Assembly: GCF_003610915.1 (NCBI RefSeq)
Contig: NZ_NSDJ01000001.1
Location: 3,472,001-3,536,000, forward strand
DNA from: Rahnella variigena
GTDB taxonomy: Bacteria > Pseudomonadota > Gammaproteobacteria > Enterobacterales > Enterobacteriaceae
Length of the DNA: 64,000 bases
Direction of reading: 5' to 3'
Shown here: one piece after another, positions 20,014 to 29,722 of the stretch
How positions within the stretch are numbered: position 1 is the stretch's first letter
Layout of the letters: every line of letters begins with the position of its first letter
The notes under the pieces: model-generated
Seen by the model: only the letters and a program-made list of their open reading frames with translations
Told to the model about the DNA's origin: nothing
Databases searched by the model: none
Position numbers and translations under genes: made by a program

Positions 20014-22446
20014 ATGACCCAGCTGAATCTGAATACCCTTTCCGCCCGGATCCGCTCACACAAAGATGCGCTGATCCATATAGTAAAACCGCCGGTCTGT
20101 ACTGAACGCGCGCAGCATTACACGCAGATTTATCAGCAACATGCCGACAAGCCGCTGGCGGTGCGTCGCGCCCTGGCGCTGGCTGAACATTTGCGCCAGC
20201 GAACTATCTGGATCAAGCATGATGAACTGATCGTCGGGAACCAGGCCAGTGAAGTCCGTGCCGCGCCGATTTTCCCGGAATATACCGTCGGCTGGATCGA
20301 AAGTGAAATCGATGCGCTGGCGGACCGGCCGGGCGCGGGTTTTGCCGTCAGTGAAGCCAACAAAAAAGTTCTGCATGAAATCTGCCCGTGGTGGCGTGGT
20401 CAGACGGTTCAGGACCGTTGCTACGGGATGTTTACCGACGAACAGAAAGCGCTGCTCGAAAGCGGGATCGTGAAAGCTGAAGGGAATATGACGTCAGGAG
20501 ACGCGCATCTGGCGGTGAATTTCCCGCTGCTGCTGGAACTCGGGCTTGACGGTTTATGTCATAAAGTGGACGAACGTCGCAGCCGCATTCAGCTGACAGA
20601 CTGGGAAGATCTGCATAAAGAACAGCTGCTGAAGGCCATTGATATCACCCTGACTGCCGTCAGCCATCATATTATGCGCTTCGCTGAGCTGGCGCGTGAA
20701 ATGGCAATTTCTGAAACCCGCGAAAACCGCCGTGCGGAATTACTGACCATGGCAGCGAATTGCGAAGTGATTGCCCACCGGCCACCCGAGAATTTCTGGC
20801 AGGCGTTGCAGTTATGCTATTTCATTCAGCTGATTCTGCAGATTGAATCCAACGGACATTCCGTTTCGTTCGGGCGTATGGATCAGTATCTGTATCCATT
20901 CTACCGCCGTGATGTGGAACTGGAACAAACGCTGGAACGCGGCCAGGCGATTGAGCTGCTGCAAAGCTGCTGGCTGAAACTGCTTGAAGTAAACAAAATT
21001 CGCTCCGGCACGCACTCAAAAGCGTCGGCAGGCAGCCCGCTTTATCAGAACGTCACCATCGGCGGCCAGACGTTGCATCACGGCGTGGCGGCGGATGCGG
21101 TCAATCCACTGTCTTACGCGGTGCTGGAATCCTGCGGACAACTGCGTTCTACCCAGCCGAACCTCAGTGTGCGTTATCACGCCGGTATGAGTAATGATTT
21201 CCTTGATGCCTGCGTACAGGTGATCCGCTGCGGCTTTGGGATGCCTGCGTTCAACAACGATGAAATCGTCATACCTGAATTCATTAAGCTGGGCGTCGAA
21301 AAGCAAGATGCTTATGATTATGCAGCCATTGGTTGTATCGAAACCGCGGTCGGCGGCAAATGGGGATACCGCTGCACCGGCATGAGTTTCATCAACTTTG
21401 CTCGTGTCATGCTGGCGGCGCTGGAACAAGGCAAAGACGCGAAAAGCCATACTCGCTTCCTGGCTCAGGAACGCGGTCTGTCGCAGGGTAATTTCGATAA
21501 CTTCGAACAGGTCTTTGCACAGTGGGATGAACAGATCCGTTATTACACCCGCAAATCAATCGAGATTGAATGCGTGGTCGATACGGTGCTGGAAGAAAAC
21601 GCGCAGGATATTTTATGTTCCGCACTGGTCGATGACTGCATTGAACGCGGCAAAACCATCAAGCAAGGCGGCGCGAAATATGACTGGGTTTCCGGTTTGC
21701 AGGTCGGTATCGCCAATCTGGGTAACAGTCTGGCGGCGGTGAAAAAGCTGGTCTTCGAACAGGGAACTATCGGTCAGCAGGAACTGGCTGAAGCGCTGGC
21801 TTCCGATTATGAAGGGCTGGATGGCGAGCGTCTTCGTCAACGCCTGATTAACGGCGCAGAGAAATATGGCAACGATCATGACGGCGTAGATAATCTGCTG
21901 GTACGCGCTTATCAGTGTTATATCGACGAACTGTCGAATTATCACAATACCCGCTTCGGACGCGGCCCGATTGGCGGCACGTATTATGCGGGCACATCGT
22001 CAATTTCCGCCAATGTGCCTTTCGGGGCAGCCACCACAGCAACGCCGGATGGTCGCAAAGCCTTTACCCCGCTGGCCGAAGGCGCAAGTCCGGCATCGGG
22101 TACCGATCATCTTGGTCCGACCGCCGTATTTAACTCGCTGGGTAAATTGCCGACCGAAGCAATTCTTGGTGGTGTATTGCTGAACCAGAAGCTCAATCCG
22201 GCATCACTGGAAAACGAAAATGACCGCCAGACGTTAATGCTGATGCTGCGGACTTTCTTCGAGGAACATCACGGCTGGCATGTTCAGTACAATATTGTTT
22301 CCCGCGAGACGTTACTGAAAGCCCGTGAAGAGCCGCAGAACTATCGTGACCTTGTGGTTCGCGTGGCCGGATATTCCGCGTTCTTTACGGCCTTATCGCC
22401 GGAGGCTCAGGATGATATTATCGCCCGTACTGAACACTCACTTTAA
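20014..22446 (+). CDS. pflF: Glycyl radical enzyme PflF (YbiW)
   Basis: Large glycyl radical enzyme, 810 aa, the same length as E. coli YbiW. The thiyl-radical Cys is residue 441 in the GCIETAVGG motif (C-x-E, as in dehydratase and lyase members, not the Cys-Cys pair of true pyruvate formate-lyase); the radical Gly is 786 in RVAGYSAFF. It is therefore unlikely to be a pyruvate formate-lyase despite the gene name. As I recall, YbiW-type enzymes have been proposed to be 1,5-anhydroglucitol-6-phosphate lyases whose product is cleaved by FSA; the adjacent fsaA fits this, but I cannot verify it here. ATG 20014 follows GAGG. Confidence 0.92.
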   Translation: MTQLNLNTLSARIRSHKDALIHIVKPPVCTERAQHYTQIYQQHADKPLAVRRALALAEHLRQRTIWIKHDELIVGNQASEVRAAPIFPEYTVGWIESEIDALADRPGAGFAVSEANKKVLHEICPWWRGQTVQDRCYGMFTDEQKALLESGIVKAEGNMTSGDAHLAVNFPLLLELGLDGLCHKVDERRSRIQLTDWEDLHKEQLLKAIDITLTAVSHHIMRFAELAREMAISETRENRRAELLTMAANCEVIAHRPPENFWQALQLCYFIQLILQIESNGHSVSFGRMDQYLYPFYRRDVELEQTLERGQAIELLQSCWLKLLEVNKIRSGTHSKASAGSPLYQNVTIGGQTLHHGVAADAVNPLSYAVLESCGQLRSTQPNLSVRYHAGMSNDFLDACVQVIRCGFGMPAFNNDEIVIPEFIKLGVEKQDAYDYAAIGCIETAVGGKWGYRCTGMSFINFARVMLAALEQGKDAKSHTRFLAQERGLSQGNFDNFEQVFAQWDEQIRYYTRKSIEIECVVDTVLEENAQDILCSALVDDCIERGKTIKQGGAKYDWVSGLQVGIANLGNSLAAVKKLVFEQGTIGQQELAEALASDYEGLDGERLRQRLINGAEKYGNDHDGVDNLLVRAYQCYIDELSNYHNTRFGRGPIGGTYYAGTSSISANVPFGAATTATPDGRKAFTPLAEGASPASGTDHLGPTAVFNSLGKLPTEAILGGVLLNQKLNPASLENENDRQTLMLMLRTFFEEHHGWHVQYNIVSRETLLKAREEPQNYRDLVVRVAGYSAFFTALSPEAQDDIIARTEHSL

Positions 22447-22507
22447 TGTTCTCAACTGATATTTCTTTTTTTTGGGCGGTTCCGGCCGCCCTTACTTTCG
22501 GGCGATT

Positions 22508-23251
22508 ATGAACGACAGACAACAAATTATTCTGCAATGGGTAAATGACAAACAACGTATCAGCGTCTCTGAGTTATCACAGATTTGTCAGGTATCCGAA
22601 GTCACGATCCGCCATGATCTGACCCAGCTGGAGCAGCGCCATTATCTGCGCCGTGCCCACGGTTTTGCCGTCGCGATCCAGACTGACGACGTGGATACCC
22701 GCATGATGTCGAATTTCGCACAGAAACAGAAACTGGCGAGATTTGCTGCATCATTGATTCAGGACGGAGAAACTGTGTTTTTCGAAAGCGGCAGCAGTAT
22801 CGCCCTGCTGGCGCAATATCTGGCTGACAAAAAGAATCTGACCGTGATTACCGTCAGCAGTTATGTGGCGTCATTATTGAAAAGTATGCCGTGTGACGTG
22901 GTTCTGCTGGGCGGAATGTATCAGAAAACCAGTCAGACCGTGGTTGGCCCGCTGACCAGACTGTGCCTGCAACAAATGAATTTCAGCAAGGCGTTTATGG
23001 GGATTGACGGTTTCACAGAGGCAACAGGTTTTACCGGTCGCGATATGCTGCGCGCCGATGTAGTGAATGCGGTGGTGGAGAAAGGGGCGGAAAATATCGT
23101 CCTGACCGATTCCTCTAAATTCGGCCAGATCAATCTCAATCCGCTCGGCCCTGTCAGCGCATTCAGCAGGGTGATCACTGACGATAAATTGTCACCCGAG
23201 TATCAGCAACTGCTCTCTGCGGCTGGCATTCAGGTCAGCCTTGTGGGCTGA
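22508..23251 (+). CDS. yciT: DeoR-family transcriptional regulator YciT (DeoT)
   Basis: 247 aa. N-terminal DeoR helix-turn-helix (about residues 5-57, [25 protein letters not shown]) and a sugar-phosphate sensor domain with TRMMSNF, GGMYQK, VGPLTR and [10 protein letters not shown] stretches, which match E. coli YciT. In E. coli yciT also neighbours osmB, supporting orthology. ATG 22508 gives the family N-terminus. It starts 61 bases after pflF in the same direction, so it may regulate the fsaA/pflEF genes and respond to a sugar phosphate; that role is inference. Confidence 0.85.
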   Translation: MNDRQQIILQWVNDKQRISVSELSQICQVSEVTIRHDLTQLEQRHYLRRAHGFAVAIQTDDVDTRMMSNFAQKQKLARFAASLIQDGETVFFESGSSIALLAQYLADKKNLTVITVSSYVASLLKSMPCDVVLLGGMYQKTSQTVVGPLTRLCLQQMNFSKAFMGIDGFTEATGFTGRDMLRADVVNAVVEKGAENIVLTDSSKFGQINLNPLGPVSAFSRVITDDKLSPEYQQLLSAAGIQVSLVG

Positions 23252-23254
23252 CCT
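23232..23254 (+). terminator. Hairpin at the end of yciT
   Basis: AGGTCAGCC/GGCTGACCT, a perfect 9-bp stem with a 5-base loop that includes the yciT stop codon, followed by only a few T. Probable weak terminator. Confidence 0.5.
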
Positions 23255-23267
23255 TTGGCATCAAAAG

Positions 23268-23295
23268 GTTTACTGCCCGTAGTTTACTGCCCGTA
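23268..23295. repeat. 14-bp tandem duplication at the araD stop
   Basis: GTTTACTGCCCGTA occurs twice in a row. On the minus strand the unit contains the last araD codons (Tyr-Gly-Gln) and the stop, so a second copy of the araD terminus follows the real stop. Confidence 0.85.
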
Positions 23296-23979
23296 ATAAG
23301 CGTTTTTTCCATGCTTGCGAAGATAGTGCTTATCTAAAAGTTGCGGCTGCATATCCGGCAGCTGCGGCGATAACTGACGTGAGAAAATCCCCATATACGC
23401 GATTTCTTCAAGTACGACGGCGTTATGTACGGCGTTATCTGCGTCGGTTCCCCAGGTAAACGGTCCGTGTGAATGCACCAGAACCGCCGGGATATCCGCC
23501 GGTGACAGGTTTCTTTCCGCAAAGGTTTTGACGATCACTTCACCGGTTTCCCATTCGTAACGCCCTGCAATCTCCTCTTCCGTCATCCGGCGGGTGCAGG
23601 GAATATTGCCGTAGAAATAATCCGCATGAGTGGTGCCCCAGGCCGGAATGTCCAGACCAGCCTGCGACCAGATGGTCGCGTGGCGCGAATGCGTATGAAC
23701 AATACCGCCCGCTTGCGGAAAATTGAGGTACAGCACCCGATGGGTATCGGTATCCGAAGACGGCTTTTTGCTGCCTTCTACGATTTTGCCGGTTTCCAGT
23801 TCCACCACCACCATGTCGTCCGCGCCCATGTGGTCGTATTCCACGCCCGAAGGTTTAATCACGACCAGCCCGAGCGCACGGTCAACAGCGCTGACATTCC
23901 CCCAGGTAAAGGTCACCAGATTGTGGCGCGGAAGTGCCAGATTGGCCTCTAATACCTGCTCTTTAAGTTGTTTCAGCAT
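23284..23979 (-). CDS. araD: L-ribulose-5-phosphate 4-epimerase AraD
   Basis: Interconverts L-ribulose-5-phosphate and D-xylulose-5-phosphate. 231 aa as in E. coli AraD, with zinc ligands in [12 protein letters not shown] (His near 95 and 97), [10 protein letters not shown], and the [12 protein letters not shown] segment (His near 171). The C-terminus [17 protein letters not shown] is nearly that of AraD, which favours it over the shorter UlaF. ATG 23979 has GAGGGAA upstream. It is alone: no araB, araA or araC is visible, and it is convergent with yciT. The related SgbE cannot be fully excluded. Confidence 0.88.
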   Translation of the reverse strand: MLKQLKEQVLEANLALPRHNLVTFTWGNVSAVDRALGLVVIKPSGVEYDHMGADDMVVVELETGKIVEGSKKPSSDTDTHRVLYLNFPQAGGIVHTHSRHATIWSQAGLDIPAWGTTHADYFYGNIPCTRRMTEEEIAGRYEWETGEVIVKTFAERNLSPADIPAVLVHSHGPFTWGTDADNAVHNAVVLEEIAYMGIFSRQLSPQLPDMQPQLLDKHYLRKHGKNAYYGQ

Positions 23980-24380
23980 CTTGGTTCCCTCATATTGCGA
24001 TGCTTTATTGTCTGAGTCGCGGGGGTGTGCAGGTATGGGGCAAATCGCTAAAGAGTGCGTACAGATCTGCTGCAAACGCAAAAGTGCCAGCCGTGCGAGA
24101 TGAGGGATGAAATGTCGCCAGCTTTAGTCTTTTGTGCTCCGGTGACGCTTTGCGCTGGTGAATTAAGATTATTCACCTAGTGAATGAATGGTGGTTTCAC
24201 TATTTTAATTCAACGGATGCAAAAGTGCGTCCGGATGATACGAAATATAAATAAAGGTTCGGAACAGCCAAAAAATTTATTAGTAGTGTGAAGGATCACA
24301 AGGTGAATTTCGGTGATAACGCTGCAACTTACCTATACTTATAAATGATGCTGAACGTTAATCCTTTGAGGAAGATAACT
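23980..24380. other. Non-coding divergent region between araD and osmB
   Basis: No gene seen. A CTATACTT sequence at 24333-24340, about 40 bases before the osmB start, resembles a sigma-S type -10 element, in keeping with osmotic and stationary-phase control of osmB in E. coli. No AraC-like site was recognised. Confidence 0.4.
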
Positions 24381-24599
24381 ATGATGCTCGTAAATAAACG
24401 CGTTGCCAGTATTGCACTGGTTCTGACTCTTGCGATGTCTGTTACCGCCTGCGGTAACTGGTCTAAACGTGACCGTAACACGGCAATTGGTGCCGGTGCC
24501 GGTGCACTGGGTGGTGCGGTTCTGACTGATGGCAGTACTTTAGGTACATTAGGTGGCGCAGCAGTCGGTGGTATTGTGGGTCATCAGGTCAGCAAATAA
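24381..24599 (+). CDS. osmB: Osmotically inducible lipoprotein OsmB
   Basis: Small outer-membrane lipoprotein of osmotic and stress response. 72 aa as in E. coli. Signal peptide with lipobox SVTAC (lipidated Cys 24), then NWSKRDRNTAIG and a glycine-zipper region (GAGAGALGGAVL, GTLGGAAVGGIVG). ATG 24381 or the adjacent ATG 24384 follows GAGGA at 24368; a frame extending to 24345 has no support. Its neighbours yciT and yciH are the same as in E. coli. Confidence 0.94.
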   Translation: MMLVNKRVASIALVLTLAMSVTACGNWSKRDRNTAIGAGAGALGGAVLTDGSTLGTLGGAAVGGIVGHQVSK

Positions 24600-24624
24600 A
24601 AACAGAATCAAAAAACAGAAAGAC

Positions 24625-24655
24625 GCTGCGCTGTCGAACGGCGCAGCTTCTTGTT
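24625..24655 (+). terminator. Terminator of osmB
   Basis: GCTGCGC/GCGCAGC 7-bp stem with a 9-base loop followed by TTCTTGTTT. Confidence 0.6.
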
Positions 24656-24670
24656 TATATCAGCCTTCTT

Positions 24671-24707
24671 TACATCAGCTCAAGTACATTAGCTTAAGTA
24701 CATCAGC
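24671..24707. repeat. Imperfect 14-bp tandem repeat after yciH
   Basis: TACATCAGCTCAAG, TACATTAGCTTAAG and a partial TACATCAGC follow each other; the last unit includes the yciH stop. Two substitutions separate the full units. Confidence 0.7.
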
Positions 24708-25032
24708 CGCCAGCCAGCTTCACTTTCATTCCTTTCGCTTCCAGCAACTGTTTCAGCAGGTCACGTTTATCGCCCTGGATCTCAATCACGCCCTCTTTCA
24801 CCGCCCCGCCGCATCCACACTTCTTTTTCAGTTCTGCCGCGAGTTTTTCCAGTGCTGCATCATCAAGATCAACGCCGGTGATCAGACACACGCCTTTGCC
24901 TTTACGACCGCTGGTCTGGCGCTGAATACGCACAATACCGTCACCTTTCGGGCGCGCGACGACGGCTTTCGGCTCATCAATCCTGCCGCTGTCGGTTGAA
25001 TAGACCAGACGGCTGTTGTTGTCATTGCTCAT
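24703..25032 (-). CDS. yciH: SUI1-family translation initiation factor-like protein YciH
   Basis: Bacterial homologue of eIF1/SUI1, reported to influence initiation fidelity. 109 aa (E. coli 108). The SUI1 fold occupies the C-terminal two thirds with VRIQRQTSGRKGKGVCLITG and the conserved KKKCGCGGAVKEGVIEIQGD. It follows pyrF by 11 bases in the same direction, the conserved pyrF-yciH pair. Confidence 0.94.
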   Translation of the reverse strand: MSNDNNSRLVYSTDSGRIDEPKAVVARPKGDGIVRIQRQTSGRKGKGVCLITGVDLDDAALEKLAAELKKKCGCGGAVKEGVIEIQGDKRDLLKQLLEAKGMKVKLAGG

Positions 25033-25043
25033 ACGACTCCCTC

Positions 25044-25772
25044 TTAACGCAGTGATGCGCGGATATCACGCAGGGTCTGCGCCGGATCGGCGGACTGCGT
25101 AATCGGACGGCCAATCACCATGTAATCCACACCGGCTGCCAGCGCTTCCTGCGGGGTCATGACGCGACGCTGGTCGTCAGCTTTACTGCCCGCCGGACGA
25201 ATGCCCGGTGTCACCAGCTGGAATGCCTGCCCCAGCGCAGATTTAAAGCGCGTCGCTTCCTGAGCAGAACACACCACGCCGTCCAGGCCACAATCGCGGG
25301 TCAGACGCGCCAGACGCTCGGCGTAATCCGCTGGTGAAAGTGTAATGCCCAAATCCGCCAGGTCACTGCCTTCCATGCTGGTCAGCACGGTCACTGCAAT
25401 CAGCAGCGGTGCATCTTTACCAAAGGGTGCCAGTGCTTCTCTGGCTGCGGTCATCATGCGCGCACCGCCGCTGGCGTGAACATTCACCATCCACACGCCC
25501 AGATCCGCCGCAGCGGCAACGGCACGTGCGGTAGTGTTAGGAATGTCGTGGAATTTCAAATCCAGAAAAACGTCAAAACCGCGGCTTTGCAAATCTTTGA
25601 CCATCTGCGGACCAAAATGCGTGAACATCTCTTTGCCCACTTTCAGGCGGCAATCGCGGGGATCAATCTTATCGGCAAACGCCAGCGCAGAGGATTTGTC
25701 GGCATAGTCAAGTGCGACAACAATAGGTGATGTATTTAAGTCGTTGTTGTTAGTGTTATTTTCAGACTTCAT
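25044..25772 (-). CDS. pyrF: Orotidine-5'-phosphate decarboxylase PyrF
   Basis: Last step of de novo UMP synthesis. 242 aa (E. coli 245). TIM-barrel enzyme with [10 protein letters not shown], the catalytic [10 protein letters not shown] motif (Asp-Lys-x-x-Asp), [15 protein letters not shown] and VIGRPIT. A polar Asn-rich N-terminus precedes the barrel. It is co-directional with yciH. In E. coli it lies directly downstream of lapAB; here a divergently oriented gene (25964-26251) intervenes. Confidence 0.96.
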   Translation of the reverse strand: MKSENNTNNNDLNTSPIVVALDYADKSSALAFADKIDPRDCRLKVGKEMFTHFGPQMVKDLQSRGFDVFLDLKFHDIPNTTARAVAAAADLGVWMVNVHASGGARMMTAAREALAPFGKDAPLLIAVTVLTSMEGSDLADLGITLSPADYAERLARLTRDCGLDGVVCSAQEATRFKSALGQAFQLVTPGIRPAGSKADDQRRVMTPQEALAAGVDYMVIGRPITQSADPAQTLRDIRASLR

Positions 25773-25963
25773 ATCGTCAGCCTCTTGTGTGAATTCAAAT
25801 CAGTAAGGGGAAATAATTTTTTTGCCGCCCGCATTTTACATGGCAAGACGCTGAATTCACAGCTACACATAATGTGACAGATTTATTAAATTTTTGTGAA
25901 TCACTAGACGATGCAACAAGGCTGGCATAGCTTGTTACTTTTACTCTAAGGAAAGGCTGAAAA

Positions 25964-26251
25964 ATGAGTGAGATAACAACCCTGACTGTCAAAATCCCGG
26001 TTGAATTAAAAGAACTGATTAAAAACGCCGCCGCTGACGCAGAACATTCATTAAGCGCAGAAGTGGCAGCACGCCTGGAACAGAGTTTTAATCCTGCTGC
26101 GCCAAAAAGCAAAAAGGCCGCCAAAGCGACCGAACACGAGATTGATAACCAGCATCTGGCGGAAGAAAGCGAACCTGCCCTCACCGCCAAAGAAATCAAG
26201 AAATTGCGTACCTTACTGAGCACGCGTAAGACGAGCACCAAGAAAAAGTAA
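25964..26251 (+). CDS. Arc-like ribbon-helix-helix DNA-binding protein
   Basis: 95 aa. Residues 1-45 have the ribbon-helix-helix pattern of Arc/MetJ-type regulators: a short beta strand (TTLTVKIP) followed by two helices (VELKELIKNAAADAEHSLSAEVAARLEQSF). The rest is a Lys/Ala/Glu-rich tail ending in KTSTKKK. AAGGAAAG precedes ATG 25964. It lies divergent from pyrF and convergent with lapB, inside what is a continuous lapAB-pyrF-yciH operon in E. coli. No toxin partner or phage gene is adjacent. Function unknown; a transcriptional regulator is inferred. Confidence 0.75.
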   Translation: MSEITTLTVKIPVELKELIKNAAADAEHSLSAEVAARLEQSFNPAAPKSKKAAKATEHEIDNQHLAEESEPALTAKEIKKLRTLLSTRKTSTKKK

Positions 26252-26298
26252 CACTGAGAATCAGAACGAGACAGCCGGAGGGACAGCGAGTCAAAAGA

Positions 26299-27468
26299 TC
26301 ACTGTCCGTCCAGTCCTCTTATAGGCTTGATCGTCGCCCAGCCCCGGCATGACGGGCAATGCCAGTACAATGAATGCGCGGTAAAGCCGCATTTGTGGCA
26401 ACGGTAACGCGGCTTGGTACGGATTTGCTCGCCTACCATATCGCGCAGTAAGACCAGACTTTCCTTCGCACGACCCTCTTCTGCATCCGCCAGATGGTAA
26501 TCCATCAGATGATGAAACACGCGCATCGTCGGATGGCGTTGCAGCTGACGGTTAATGTAGTTCTGCGCCGTCTCACGCCCTTCCTCATTATGAATGATTT
26601 CCGCCAGCATCAGCTCCGCAGCCGCACCGGTATTTTCATCCACACAACGTTTGAGGAACTCAGCCCAACCGAGAGTATCTTTCAGGTGCTGATAGCATTC
26701 CTGGAGCATCGGCAACGCTTCACTGACCAGCTCTTTATCCTGCTCCAGCACGCGCTGCAAGGCTTCTGTCGCTTTGCGGTATTCACCCTGCGCCAGCAAA
26801 ATTCGCCCTTGCATGATAGAGACGCGGGCGCAGAGTTTATCCGCAGCAGCCGCTTTTTTCAGCAGCCCCATCGCTTTATCAAAATCATCGGCAACGATCG
26901 CCTGCAAGGCCAGTTCGCACCAGAAATGCGCGATTTCTTTACGGCGATTTTCTTTACCCAGTTTGACCAGTCGCTCAGCCACGTCGATGGCATTTTGCCA
27001 GTCGCTGGTCGCCTGATGGATGATCAACAGTTGCTCAAGTGCAAACAGCTGGAAATCCTGCTCTTTAACCAGCTGATTGAACATGTCTTCGGCGCGGTCA
27101 TAAAAACCGGCAGCCATGTAGTCACGTCCCAGTTGCTGGACGGCAAGCAGGCGTTGTTCGAAGGTCAGTGAGGCGCTTTCCATCAGTGACTGGTGGATGC
27201 GGATTGCGCGATCCACTTCGCCACGGGAGCGGAACAGGTTACCCAGAGTCAGGTGCGCTTCGACTGTGCTGCTGTCCTCTTTTAACATCTCAAGGAACAG
27301 GTCGACCGCTTTGTCCTGCTGATTGGAAAGCAGGAAGTTAACCCCCGCTACGTATTCACGCGACAGGCGGTTAGCATTTTCCTGTTTATCCTGCTGAGAA
27401 CTTCTGCGCCCCATGTACCAGCCATAGGCGGCCGCAACGGGCAACAACAGAAACAGCAGTTCTAACAT
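26299..27468 (-). CDS. lapB: Lipopolysaccharide assembly protein LapB (YciM)
   Basis: Inner-membrane TPR protein that recruits LpxC to FtsH for degradation and so limits LPS synthesis. 389 aa, identical in length to E. coli. An N-terminal membrane anchor (about residues 1-18), tandem TPR repeats (about 35-340), and a C-terminal rubredoxin-like metal site with CHKCG and CPSC. It starts 6 bases after lapA, forming lapAB. Confidence 0.96.
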   Translation of the reverse strand: MLELLFLLLPVAAAYGWYMGRRSSQQDKQENANRLSREYVAGVNFLLSNQQDKAVDLFLEMLKEDSSTVEAHLTLGNLFRSRGEVDRAIRIHQSLMESASLTFEQRLLAVQQLGRDYMAAGFYDRAEDMFNQLVKEQDFQLFALEQLLIIHQATSDWQNAIDVAERLVKLGKENRRKEIAHFWCELALQAIVADDFDKAMGLLKKAAAADKLCARVSIMQGRILLAQGEYRKATEALQRVLEQDKELVSEALPMLQECYQHLKDTLGWAEFLKRCVDENTGAAAELMLAEIIHNEEGRETAQNYINRQLQRHPTMRVFHHLMDYHLADAEEGRAKESLVLLRDMVGEQIRTKPRYRCHKCGFTAHSLYWHCPSCRGWATIKPIRGLDGQ

Positions 27469-27474
27469 AGAGGA

Positions 27475-27786
27475 TTATTCCTTGCTGACATCATAAGATG
27501 CTGCTGGCGGCGTAACGACAGCCGCAGGCTCAATTTGTTGTTCAAGACGTTTGATTTTACGTTGCGCGCGCCCAAGTGACAGACGGACGCGAAGATAGAA
27601 CAACCCGCAAATGACCCAGCCGAGGATAAAACCGGTGGCAAACAGCACGGCAAGTAGTGTGGAAACGCGATAGTCACCCTGCGCCAGCAAATAGTTAAAG
27701 GTCACAGTCTGATCGTTATGGGCACCCAGAGTGATAGAAATCACAACGATGACCAGCAAAAATAAAAAAATCAGCAGATATTTCAC
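27475..27786 (-). CDS. lapA: Lipopolysaccharide assembly protein LapA (YciS)
   Basis: Small inner-membrane protein with two membrane segments (about residues 3-22 and 43-66) and a C-terminal coiled region LGRAQRKIKRLEQQ. 103 aa (E. coli 102). The start is taken as GTG 27786 (VKYLLIFLF, AGGA upstream) because it aligns with the family N-terminus MKYLLIFL; the open frame extends 84 bases upstream without homology. Operon with lapB. Confidence 0.92.
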   Translation of the reverse strand: MKYLLIFLFLLVIVVISITLGAHNDQTVTFNYLLAQGDYRVSTLLAVLFATGFILGWVICGLFYLRVRLSLGRAQRKIKRLEQQIEPAAVVTPPAASYDVSKE

Positions 27787-28004
27787 ATTCGTTCCTGTAA
27801 TGCCGGATGTTCCGGATGAATTATGCCAAAAACTCTCGTCCCGACCTAATAAGTTAGCATTTCCGAACAAAGCTGGGAAATATTGCAGCGGCTTTAAATG
27901 CAGTCTGTATCAACTTCGACCAATTTTAAAGACTATATCCGAAGTTACGCATATCACTGCAATCAGGCCAATAAGAAGTATATGGGGATTCAGTACGGGG
28001 AATT

Positions 28005-28030
28005 AAAGGGGCGCGGCGAGCGCCCCTTTT
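28005..28030. terminator. Bidirectional terminator downstream of pgpB
   Basis: AAAGGGGCGC/GCGCCCCTTT perfect 10-bp stem with a 5-base loop and T-run on one side and A-run on the other; it lies about 30 bases after the pgpB stop. Confidence 0.8.
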
Positions 28031-28058
28031 GGTGTCAAACACTTATCTGTTTTTCCGG

Positions 28059-28814
28059 TCATTCGCGCTCACGAATTTCCTGATTTTCTGCCGGCGGTGG
28101 CGTCAGCGGGCCGACGTAACGTTCGGTCAGCCAGCAGGCCACCGTCACCAGTATCCAGCTGATCCCCACGGATGCCAGCAGGTCACGCGGCCAGTGCATA
28201 CCCAGCATCAGGCGGCTGCCCATAACCACCACTGCCCACACCATCAGCACCGTGACCGTTTTGTAGTGCTTACGGCGCCATAACAGCCCGATACCTAACA
28301 AAGCCCAGGTAGCCGCAAACATGGTATGACCGGAAGGAAATGCGTATCCGGTATCGTTCTGCCAGCTTTTGTTCAGCCAGTGCGGGATTTGCACGTTATC
28401 ACCCAACACTTCTTTCACCTGAGCGCTGCGCACTTTCCTTTTCTGGGCGTAAAAATCCTCAACGTCCATATGATGGTCAGTGCCCAGCCACGCCACATAG
28501 GGCCTCGGCTCACGGACTTCCCCCTTGATGTAATCTTTCGCATACTGCCCGACCAGCAGAGAGGCGATGATAATCAGGCCCAGTCCGATGGCGGGTTTAA
28601 GCCGAAAACGCAGACACCACAAAAACCAACCACAAAGGATCACTGTGGTGATAATTCCCCACGGCTGACTCACGGTTTCAGTGACCCAATACAACGGGCG
28701 CAACACGGCCGGATTTCCTCCCGGCACCCAGAGCCAGCCGCTTATCCATACCGCTGCGGGCATCAGCATTAAAATTACAGCCCCGAGAGCGGTGCGTTTG
28801 GCGATATCAAACAT
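28059..28814 (-). CDS. pgpB: Phosphatidylglycerophosphatase B PgpB
   Basis: Inner-membrane PAP2-family phosphatase acting on phosphatidylglycerophosphate and undecaprenyl pyrophosphate. 251 aa. Multiple membrane segments and the three-part phosphatase motif: KDYIKGEVREPRP (near 110), PSGHTMF, and SRLMLGMHWPRD (catalytic His). ATG 28814 with AAAGGA upstream matches the family N-terminus; an upstream ATG at 28868 would add 18 unrelated residues. Divergent from ribA. Confidence 0.95.
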   Translation of the reverse strand: MFDIAKRTALGAVILMLMPAAVWISGWLWVPGGNPAVLRPLYWVTETVSQPWGIITTVILCGWFLWCLRFRLKPAIGLGLIIIASLLVGQYAKDYIKGEVREPRPYVAWLGTDHHMDVEDFYAQKRKVRSAQVKEVLGDNVQIPHWLNKSWQNDTGYAFPSGHTMFAATWALLGIGLLWRRKHYKTVTVLMVWAVVVMGSRLMLGMHWPRDLLASVGISWILVTVACWLTERYVGPLTPPPAENQEIRERE

Positions 28815-29105
28815 AGTTGTCCTTTCCGTCAGTCGTAAAAAAGAATTGGAGTGTAGCAACGTTGTCACTGCATCACATTCTCAACGCTTCAATTGTTGAG
28901 GATGCAGTTATAATTCATAACTTATTAACTAATCGTTCAAATATTCCCGCTAAAATGAACAGCAAACTGTGGCAAAATGGTGCCCTGTCATGATGGAAAG
29001 GCACCGATTCCTTATCCACAGGCCGCATCTGAACGTAGGATGCGCATCAACAAGTAAAATACTCACTGTGAATCAAGACTATTTGTGGTTTTTTTGGAGC
29101 GTAAA

Positions 29106-29696
<591 letters not shown>

Positions 29697-29722
29697 CGGC
29701 TCTATAGTCCGATGAAAATATT

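Noticed and set aside
20014..22446. pflF as a classical pyruvate formate-lyase
   Set aside because: It lacks the adjacent Cys-Cys active-site pair of PflB and has a C-x-E motif instead.
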